Shown in pieces: positions 33,557 through 39,151 of a DNA stretch of 39,151 nucleotides. This DNA comes from Deltaproteobacteria bacterium UBA2409 (GTDB lineage: Bacteria > Bdellovibrionota_C > UBA2361 > DDRT01): NCBI GenBank assembly GCA_002343185.1, contig DDRT01000022.1, forward strand, positions 167,065 to 206,215. The letters run 5' to 3'. The position numbers and the translations under genes are program-made. Numbering within the stretch: position 1 is the first letter of the stretch; every line of letters begins with the position of its first letter. Below the pieces are notes generated by a model, which did not search any database, was not told the origin of the DNA, and was given only the letters and a program-made list of their open reading frames with translations.

Positions 33557-34249
33557 CTAATAGAAAGACACCGGCAAAGATTCATCCACCATACTCTCCC
33601 AAGGATCAACCATTATAGCAGCATACTGCTCTGCCCAATCATCAATCGCCTCTCTAATGTGGGCATACTGCTGAAAATCTTTAACAGGAAGTGCAGATAA
33701 TTTATCGATCTCACGATCTTTAAATTGCATTACGACCTTTCTTTCGCTTCTTAATATTCCCTCTATTGCGATTTCTCCCTTCCCAAATGCTTTAATAACA
33801 CTTCCTCCAGGGACAAAAACCCCTGCTGCCGTTCCAAGAGTATTTACTACTGGATCTGTAGGGACTATATCAGTAATTGCTAGTTCTAAAGTTTGCTCTG
33901 AGGGTTCAGAGCTTATTTTGATGGGATGATCTTTATAATTTGAGATCGCCATCTCAAACCTTACTTTCATATACCTTGCTATCTCTTCAAGCTCCTCAGT
34001 TCGCTCTTTGGCTTCACGCTCAGAGATTGCTCGTTTTTTCACTCTCTCTTTTGCAATATCAAGATATACTGGTCTTATATAAAGTGAAGATCTCTTTGGC
34101 TGCTTTTCTCCAATCCAGGCTGCTGCAAATGGGAATCTTTCATCTCTCATCTCAAGCTTATAAGGATAGGGGATGAAATCAGTTGTTTCAGGGGTAGAGG
34201 CCTTTAATATAAAACATCCAGTAATAAAGATTAGTGGGAGGTACTTCAT
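33557..34249 (-). CDS. DUF3313-like lipoprotein
   Basis: A 230-residue predicted lipoprotein. The signal peptide MKYLPLIFITGC ends in a plausible lipobox (I-T-G-C, Cys12). The body SSLYIRPVYLDIAKERVK, a helical ARYMKVRFEMAISNYK and the beta stretch QTLELAITDIVPTDPVVN followed by a glycine-rich AAGVFVPGG resemble DUF3313-family envelope proteins. Function is unknown. It is the last gene of a four-gene minus-strand operon and overlaps the glutathione peroxidase gene by four bases. Confidence 0.65.
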   Translation of the reverse strand: MKYLPLIFITGCFILKASTPETTDFIPYPYKLEMRDERFPFAAAWIGEKQPKRSSLYIRPVYLDIAKERVKKRAISEREAKERTEELEEIARYMKVRFEMAISNYKDHPIKISSEPSEQTLELAITDIVPTDPVVNTLGTAAGVFVPGGSVIKAFGKGEIAIEGILRSERKVVMQFKDREIDKLSALPVKDFQQYAHIREAIDDWAEQYAAIMVDPWESMVDESLPVSFY

Positions 34250-34761
34250 TCTGATAAAAGCTCCTCAATTTTTGAAGTAATCTTTAAGCTAGTTGGTGTA
34301 GTGAAAGCTCCATAACGTCCCCTTAGCTTTCCTGATCTATCAAGTAAAAACTTTTCAAAATTCCACTTTACCTCTCCAGTGTAAGGTTCAATTGAGGTAA
34401 GAAGTTTAAAAACCGAGGATTCCAGAAGTGCTGATTTTGAGAAAATTGGAAATGTAATATTAAATTTTTCACTACAAAACTTTAAGATCTCGGCGTTATC
34501 TCCTGGCTCTTGATTACTAAAATCATTACTAGGAAATGCTAAAACAACGAAACCCTTTTCTTTGTATTTTCTATAAATTTCTTCTAACCCTTGATACTGG
34601 GCAGTAAATCCACATCTAGAGGCTGTATTAACCACTAATACGACTTTTCCAGAGAACTGGCCGAAGTTTATCTCTTTGCCTGAAATATCTCTCTCTTTTA
34701 AAGATAAAAAATCTTCAGCATGAGCAAAAGAGCATAGAAGCAAAAAAATTACTCTTATCAT
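34246..34761 (-). CDS. Periplasmic glutathione peroxidase-family protein
   Basis: About 171 residues from the ATG at 34761, which gives the same ATGA overlap seen at the other junctions of this operon; an ATG two codons earlier is also possible. A Sec signal peptide (MIRVIFLLLCSFAHA-E) is followed by a thioredoxin-fold body with the peroxidatic cysteine in NTASRCGFT, FPSNDFSNQEPG and the late W-N-F-E-K-F-L block. The glutamine of the usual F-P-x-N-Q-F tetrad motif is aspartate here, a variant seen in other bacterial members. It probably reduces peroxides in the periplasm with thioredoxin-like donors. Confidence 0.88.
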   Translation of the reverse strand: MIRVIFLLLCSFAHAEDFLSLKERDISGKEINFGQFSGKVVLVVNTASRCGFTAQYQGLEEIYRKYKEKGFVVLAFPSNDFSNQEPGDNAEILKFCSEKFNITFPIFSKSALLESSVFKLLTSIEPYTGEVKWNFEKFLLDRSGKLRGRYGAFTTPTSLKITSKIEELLSE

Positions 34762-35477
34762 CCCCACCCCTTAGGAATAGAAACTAAAAATGGCTTATCT
34801 GATAATGTTTCATGAGTTTCGATGAGCTGATTTTTACACTCTATAGTCGTACCATCTTCATGGATTTGAATTGTTAGTTTTCTAGGGACACTGTCATAAT
34901 CACCTAAAGAGCCACTTACCAAAACTACATCGTCAGTATCTCTTAATTTAAAAGTTGAAATTTGACCTGATTCTCTCATGATTTCAAGACCGCTGTTTCC
35001 AATAAGCTGCTCGGTCTTTTGTGTCTTATATCCTTGATAGTTATCAAATGGGATAAATCCTAAGATTAGACTAAGAAATTTTTGTGGGGGAAGTGGAACA
35101 TTAATCTCTGTAGTTATTGGAGTAACGCCTTCTTTTATTATCACAGCTTTTTTCTCGGCCTGAAGTAATAGAACTGATCTTTCTCCAACTTTAGATATAA
35201 ACAAAGCTAGCGAGTGCGGTATAAGTTGTGGTGGAAAGGTTTCAAGTCTTGTTGATCCATCCCGTCTTAAAAGAATCACCTGTCTTATCTCTGATGAGCC
35301 GAATCGTGTATTAACAAAACAGGTATAAAAACTTCTAAAATCAAAGTGCCTGTCTAGTCTTTCTTTCTCTTCGTGAACTAACTTTGAAATTTCACCTATT
35401 GGTTCACCAATAGGTGATACAGGACTTGGAAGTCTAAAGCATCCACAAAAAACAACTAAAAGCAGTAAAATTTTCAA
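34758..35477 (-). CDS. LolB/LolA-like lipoprotein (putative)
   Basis: A 239-residue predicted lipoprotein with leader MKILLLLVVFCGC (Cys13 as lipid site). Amphipathic beta strands follow (FRSFYTCFVNTRF, IRQVILLRRDGSTRLETFPP, SVLLLQAEKKAVIIKEG, KLTIQIHEDGTTIECKN). Together they suggest the half-barrel fold of LolA/LolB, which carries or receives lipoproteins at the outer membrane. Sequence support is weak. It follows a TPR lipoprotein gene with a four-base overlap, an arrangement I associate with LolB-type loci. Confidence in the gene is high, but in the role low. Confidence 0.5.
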   Translation of the reverse strand: MKILLLLVVFCGCFRLPSPVSPIGEPIGEISKLVHEEKERLDRHFDFRSFYTCFVNTRFGSSEIRQVILLRRDGSTRLETFPPQLIPHSLALFISKVGERSVLLLQAEKKAVIIKEGVTPITTEINVPLPPQKFLSLILGFIPFDNYQGYKTQKTEQLIGNSGLEIMRESGQISTFKLRDTDDVVLVSGSLGDYDSVPRKLTIQIHEDGTTIECKNQLIETHETLSDKPFLVSIPKGWG

Positions 35478-37135
35478 AAGTCTTTTAACCTCTCTCGATC
35501 TTCCTCTGGTAGCATAGAACGAAGTAGTTCTAATTCTTCGCTATAAGACTCTCCGTTCCTTTTTAGCGCCTCCACTAGGTGTTCCAAGATTACCTCGTCC
35601 TCTTTAGCAGCCTCATGAGCCTTTCTCAAGATTACCACAGCATCTCCGAATCTTCCCTGTCTAAATCTTAGCCATCCGAATGTATCTAAAAAATAGGGAT
35701 CCGCAGGTTTAACTGAAAGAGCCAAACTTATTAACTTTTCTGCTCTTTCGAGCTCCCTACCTTCTTCAATAAGTACGTAAGCAACATAATTTGTGGCATC
35801 AACATTTTTAGGGTCCTCCCTTATGACCTGTTCCATTATATTAAGTGCCTCTTCCCTTTTCCCTGCTTCTTCAAGGGTGAGCCCATACATAAACAACAGT
35901 CTAGGATCTGAACCAGAATCTTCTTTGCTTAAAACCTCTAAAGCTTCATCATATTTTTTCTGCGCCCTAAGTACTGAAATATATGGGAACAAAAACACTT
36001 TGTTTCCTGAATCAAAACTGTACGCTTTTTTAATCTCGGCTTCAGCTTTTTCAAGCTCTCCATTCTCCTGATAAATTGAAAAAAGAATAGCCTTTGCTTT
36101 TGGAAATAATGATGAGTTTTCAGGAATTTTTTCTAGCTCTGTAATTGCTTCCCCCTTTCTTCCCTGACTAAAAAATACAGTTGCTAGTGCGTATCTTGCT
36201 TCTGAGTGATCAGGTTTTTTAGCCAAAACAAGGCTAAGCTCTCTGAGGGCTGCATCATAATTTTTATCCTCCATCTCAAGTAAAGCCAATCTGTATCTTG
36301 TGTCTGTTGGGTCAGACTCAAGTGCCTCAAGTGCTTCTAGATGAGATCTTGCAGAATCAAAATTTTTCTCCTGCAAAGATAGTAAGCTTAGAAGTTTTCT
36401 AGAAGCTATATGGTTAGGTTCGTAAACTAAGACAGTATTGAGCTCTGATTTAGCACGTTTAATTTCATTAACACCAAGAAGCAGTCTTGCAAGCTCAAAC
36501 CTCGCACTTGCATTCTTTGGGTAATCTTTCTTTACTGATTCAAGAACTTTTATAGCTTCTTTTTTATCACCTGATAATTCTAGAGCTCTTGATAGATAAA
36601 CTCTTTGTACTAATCCAGAACCACTTTTTTTCAGTCTTGAAATGGCTTCTTTATAGTCTCCAAAGTCAAGCAGTATTGCTGAGAGGAGTACAGTAACTGA
36701 AACATCATCTGGATGTGAGGCACTAAGAGTTAAAAGAATATCTCTTGCTTCTTCTTTTTTTCCGATACTCTCCAGTGCTCCCGCTTTGAATAATAGAAGC
36801 TCCTTGTCATTTGGAGTTGATAGAAGAGCAGTTTCTATCTCTTGAAGAGCCTTATCAACTTTTCCATCCTTTACAAGCAATTCAACAATTTTTTTAACTA
36901 GAGGAGTTGGAGGTTTCTCCATCAGCTCTCTAGCTTTTTCGAAATTTGTAAGAGCCTTATCATGCTGATCTCTTTTACTCTGAAGTTGCCCGATGATTAC
37001 TGCTCTTAAAGCCTCAGAGCGTTGTTTAAGGCTAGTATCTCCACTTAGTTTAGGGTTTTGGAGCGCTCGAAACTCTGCTGGTTCTTTGGTCGAACATCCA
37101 ACAAAAAAGGTAATGAATACGACTAGAAAGCGCAT
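35474..37135 (-). CDS. TPR-repeat lipoprotein
   Basis: About 553 residues from the ATG at 37135, which gives a compact lipoprotein leader (MRFLVVFITFFVGC, lipobox F-V-G-C); an in-frame ATG at 37159 would overlap the divergent pdxS promoter. The rest is about fourteen tetratricopeptide-like repeats with the A/G-x-x-x-x-A-x-x-x-F/Y-x-x-A pattern, for example GDYKEAISRLKKS, KNYDAALRELSLVLAKKPDHSEARYALA and GRFGDAVVILRKAHEAA. TPR lipoproteins serve as scaffolds in the envelope. It heads the operon with the LolB-like, peroxidase and DUF3313-like genes. Confidence 0.85.
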   Translation of the reverse strand: MRFLVVFITFFVGCSTKEPAEFRALQNPKLSGDTSLKQRSEALRAVIIGQLQSKRDQHDKALTNFEKARELMEKPPTPLVKKIVELLVKDGKVDKALQEIETALLSTPNDKELLLFKAGALESIGKKEEARDILLTLSASHPDDVSVTVLLSAILLDFGDYKEAISRLKKSGSGLVQRVYLSRALELSGDKKEAIKVLESVKKDYPKNASARFELARLLLGVNEIKRAKSELNTVLVYEPNHIASRKLLSLLSLQEKNFDSARSHLEALEALESDPTDTRYRLALLEMEDKNYDAALRELSLVLAKKPDHSEARYALATVFFSQGRKGEAITELEKIPENSSLFPKAKAILFSIYQENGELEKAEAEIKKAYSFDSGNKVFLFPYISVLRAQKKYDEALEVLSKEDSGSDPRLLFMYGLTLEEAGKREEALNIMEQVIREDPKNVDATNYVAYVLIEEGRELERAEKLISLALSVKPADPYFLDTFGWLRFRQGRFGDAVVILRKAHEAAKEDEVILEHLVEALKRNGESYSEELELLRSMLPEEDRERLKDF

Positions 37136-37150
37136 GATCCTATGGACGTT

Positions 37151-37179
37151 TTGTATCATGATTCAAGTTTTAGTACACT
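37151..37179 (+). promoter_or_regulatory. Promoter candidate of pdxST
   Basis: TTGTAT (37151-37156) and TACACT (37174-37179) with 17 bases between them. The -10 ends nine bases before the pdxS ATG, so the leader would be only a few bases long. The element overlaps the 5' end of the divergent TPR gene region. Confidence 0.5.
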
Positions 37180-37188
37180 ATTAGGGAT

Positions 37189-38049
37189 ATGGATTTAAAG
37201 ATTGGATTAGCAGAGATGCTATGTAACGGCGTCATTATGGACGTTGTAGATGCTGAACAGGCAAAGATTGCTGAAGGCGCTGGCGCTGTAGCAGTAATGG
37301 CTCTTGAGAGAGTTCCTTCTGATATAAGAAAAGAAGGTGGTGTTGCAAGAATGAGCGACCCTGCACTAATAGAAGAGATAAAAGAAGCGGTCAGTATTCC
37401 AGTGATGGCTAAAGTTAGAATTGGGCACTTTGCTGAAGCTCAAATATTAGAAGCTATAGGTATCGACTTTATTGATGAATCTGAAGTCTTAACTCCCGCA
37501 GATCCGAGATTTCATGTAGATAAATTTAAATTCAAAACCCCTTTTGTATGCGGAGCCTGCAATCTTGGAGAAGCCCTAAGAAGAATAAATGAGGGTGCTG
37601 CATTAATAAGAACTAAAGGTGAGGCAGGAACAGGAAATGTAATCGAAGCTGTTCGACATCTTAGAGAAATTAATGATCAGATAGCTGAACTAAAAGATCT
37701 TAATGATGACTTACTTGGCAACAAGGCAAATGAATTTCGTGTTCCATTTGAACTTGTAAAAGAGGTGCAAAGAATAGGTAAACTTCCAGTTCCAAATTTT
37801 GCAGCAGGTGGAGTGGCAACTCCTGCTGATGCATCACTTCTAAGACAACTAGGCGCTGAATCAGTTTTTGTAGGGTCAGGTATTTTTAAATCAGAGAATC
37901 CTTCTCTTGTTGCTGCTGCAATTGTTGAAGCAACTGCTCATTATGATAATCCCGAAATTCTATTAAGAGTTTCTAGAAGGCTTGGAAAGGCGATGCCAGG
38001 ACTAGAGATTAAGACATTAACTGAAAACTTTGCCCCTCGTGGGTGGTAA
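37189..38049 (+). CDS. pdxS: Pyridoxal 5'-phosphate synthase subunit PdxS
   Basis: A 286-residue TIM-barrel enzyme that joins ribose 5-phosphate, glyceraldehyde 3-phosphate and ammonia to pyridoxal phosphate. Diagnostic segments are GVIMDVVDAEQAKIAEGAGAVAVMALERVPSDIR, SIPVMAKVRIGHFAEAQ with the first catalytic lysine, and FKTPFVCGACNLGEALRRI. GAALIRTKGEAGTGNV and the phosphate-binding AAGGVATPADA and GSGIFKSENP are also present. It is followed immediately by the glutaminase partner gene. This is the DXP-independent pathway. Confidence 0.98.
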   Translation: MDLKIGLAEMLCNGVIMDVVDAEQAKIAEGAGAVAVMALERVPSDIRKEGGVARMSDPALIEEIKEAVSIPVMAKVRIGHFAEAQILEAIGIDFIDESEVLTPADPRFHVDKFKFKTPFVCGACNLGEALRRINEGAALIRTKGEAGTGNVIEAVRHLREINDQIAELKDLNDDLLGNKANEFRVPFELVKEVQRIGKLPVPNFAAGGVATPADASLLRQLGAESVFVGSGIFKSENPSLVAAAIVEATAHYDNPEILLRVSRRLGKAMPGLEIKTLTENFAPRGW

Positions 38050-38050
38050 T

Positions 38051-38590
38051 GTGTTTGGTGTTTTAGCTGTTCAGGGTGCTGTTACTCCTCATTTAAAAAT
38101 CCTTGAAAAGGTTAATGTTCCTTTTACAACAGTAAGAACTTCGGAAGAACTAGCCAGCACAAGCAGGTTAATCATTCCCGGTGGCGAAAGCACTACGATG
38201 CTCAAAATACTGAGACAATCTGGACTTTGGCAAAGCTTAATGGAGTATAAAAATCCGATATGGGGGATCTGTGCTGGCGCAATTTTGCTCTCAAAAGAAG
38301 TAACTCATCCAGAACAGCCGTCTTTAGGGTTTATTGAAACAAAAGCGATAAGAAACGCATATGGCTCTCAAAGAGAATCATTTACAGCAACAATCGATTC
38401 AAAATTCAAACTACCACCTGTTGATTTTATTAGAGCACCTAAGCTTTCTCCCTTAAGTAAGAATGTTGAGGTTTTAGGAACTCTTAATGAAGAACCAGTT
38501 CTCATGAAGCAGGGAAGAATAATGATTTCAAGCTTTCATATTGAACTTTGTGGAGATCCGACACTTCATTTGTATTTTAATGAGATTTGA
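38051..38590 (+). CDS. pdxT: Pyridoxal 5'-phosphate synthase glutaminase subunit PdxT
   Basis: A 179-residue class I glutamine amidotransferase from a GTG start at 38051, preceded by GTGGGTGG and one base after the pdxS stop; a TTG seven codons earlier adds residues with no homology. Family motifs: FGVLAVQGAVTPH, LIIPGGESTTM, the nucleophile cysteine in GICAGAILLSKE, and the late SSFHIELCGDP with the His-Glu pair. It supplies ammonia to PdxS. The more usual G-T-C-A-G and F-H-P-E-L are slightly varied. Confidence 0.95.
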   Translation: MFGVLAVQGAVTPHLKILEKVNVPFTTVRTSEELASTSRLIIPGGESTTMLKILRQSGLWQSLMEYKNPIWGICAGAILLSKEVTHPEQPSLGFIETKAIRNAYGSQRESFTATIDSKFKLPPVDFIRAPKLSPLSKNVEVLGTLNEEPVLMKQGRIMISSFHIELCGDPTLHLYFNEI

Positions 38591-38651
38591 TTTTTGATCG
38601 TTTCCTAATTCTTGGATCGCCGTCTCTCCGTTCTCCGCATCTCCGTAAGCT

Positions 38652-38938
38652 GTTTGCCGAAAGCCGACAGCTGAAAAGCTAAGGGGATTCTCACCCCTTC
38701 TTGATTAGCTTATATAGTGATGCTGCAAGGCTATCTAATAGTCTATAAGTATCTGTATCTTTGAGATCAGCTATGTCAAATAGAGCCTGGCACTCTCTGA
38801 CTGATCCAAACGCTATACTGAAGAATCTTATCTGATCAGCTCTGGTTCTTCTCCCTCTACCTTCTGCCAGATTTAATGGCACTGACAGAGCAGCCCTTCT
38901 TTTTAATTCTGCACACGGCTTTTCAGCTAACGGCAAAC
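38652..38938. repeat. Inverted repeats flanking a four-helix-bundle gene
   Basis: GTTTGCCG plus AGCTGAAAAGC occur on the plus strand at 38652-38679 (nine bases between them) and in inverted form at 38918-38938 (two bases between them). They frame the minus-strand reading frame 38691-38936. The layout resembles intervening sequences inserted in 23S rRNA genes, where terminal inverted repeats close a stem around this kind of gene. An inner AAGGGG/CCCCTT hairpin (38681-38699) overlaps the stop codon. Confidence 0.65.
38691..38936 (-). pseudogene. Four-helix-bundle (23S rRNA IVS-type) protein, N-terminally truncated
   Basis: The frame encodes about 81 residues. From residue 10 on it is clearly the IVS/four-helix-bundle family: LKRRAALSVPLNLAEGRGRRTRADQIRFFSIAFGSVRECQALFDI. 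The first of the four helices, normally about 35 residues, is missing. The few residues before the family match are encoded by the flanking inverted repeat and would start at a TTG with no ribosome-binding site. It is most likely a truncated remnant, though a shortened protein cannot be excluded. Confidence 0.7.
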
Positions 38939-38963
38939 TGCATCACTGAGAGACAGAGAAACG

Positions 38964-39151
38964 GATCCAAGACATCTAGCTGACCAGCTAAAAAGGGCTG
39001 CCTCTAGCATTGTGCTTAATCTGGCTGAAGGGGTAGGAAGTGAAACAAGGCCTGTTCAATGAAGATTCTACTCTATAGCTTTTGGTTCTCTTAGATGGTG
39101 TCAGGCAATTTTAGACCTAGGCTATTCAAATACAGAGATTATAGAGCTATT
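38964..39151 (+). pseudogene. Second four-helix-bundle remnant with an in-frame stop, cut by the window edge
   Basis: Read on the plus strand from 38964, the sequence gives DPRHLADQLKRAASSIVLNL, then AEGVGSETRPVQ, a TGA stop at 39060-39062, and RFYSIAFGSLRWCQAILDLG in the same frame. This is the same family as the minus-strand copy at 38691-38936, and the two lie head to head. It lacks the N-terminal helix and is interrupted by the stop codon, so it is a pseudogene; the right end lies outside the window. Confidence 0.8.

Noticed and set aside
39060..39062. TGA in the right-edge four-helix-bundle frame as recoding (selenocysteine or read-through)
   Set aside because: The family has no selenocysteine members that I know of, and the copy also lacks its N-terminus, so simple decay is the better explanation.

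Overview
The window looks like chromosomal DNA of an A+T-rich Gram-negative bacterium that makes lipopolysaccharide. The support is an Lpt transport operon with KDO-8-phosphate synthase, sigma-54, predicted lipoproteins, Tat and Sec signal peptides, and a periplasmic phosphate uptake system. The gene mix (lptB-rpoN-hpf order, PdxS/PdxT, DUF3313-like and LolB-like lipoproteins) would fit a deltaproteobacterial or Bdellovibrionota-like lineage. That placement is a guess from gene content; no rRNA or tRNA gene was seen.

Layout. (1) 1-3660 is an accessory block with all genes on the minus strand: a nicotianamine-synthase-like enzyme and a SpeD-like pyruvoyl decarboxylase in one transcription unit, a SnoaL-like protein, a BrnT/BrnA toxin-antitoxin pair and an unknown gene. 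Two large imperfect palindromes (1340-1441, 1912-2059) separate these units and look like integron attC sites, so the block reads as a cassette cluster without a visible integrase. (2) 3916-8493 is one tightly overlapping plus-strand operon: kdsA, lptC, lptA, a Cof-type HAD phosphatase, lptB, a YceI-like protein and a putative glycosyltransferase. (3) 8610-12112 holds rpoN, hpf, metK and thiamine pyrophosphokinase. (4) 12092-16331 holds a methyltransferase-like gene and anmK on minus, then a Tat-exported vanadium haloperoxidase and trmB on plus. (5) 16431-21067 holds a 52-residue ORF, a repeat cluster and the pstSCAB-phoU operon. (6) 21340-30160 holds a membrane-protein/beta-propeller fusion, a small gene, efp, an unknown gene, a secreted protein, an ABC exporter and an ArnT-like glycosyltransferase. 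(7) 30262-33442 is a tyrosine/homogentisate catabolic operon. (8) 33557-37135 is a minus-strand operon of envelope proteins. (9) 37189-38590 is pdxS-pdxT, followed by two truncated four-helix-bundle (23S IVS-type) genes head to head.

The main candidate for something undescribed is the SpeD-like/NAS-like pair at 78-1330. Both parent families act on S-adenosylmethionine or make amines, and together they could make an unusual metallophore or polyamine. Other points of interest are palindromic elements that supply the N-terminal coding region of trmB, a dispersed hairpin with a compensatory base-pair change, a HAD phosphatase sitting among the LPS genes where KdsC would be expected in other bacteria, and several genes with a -10-like box only 5-14 bases before the start codon.
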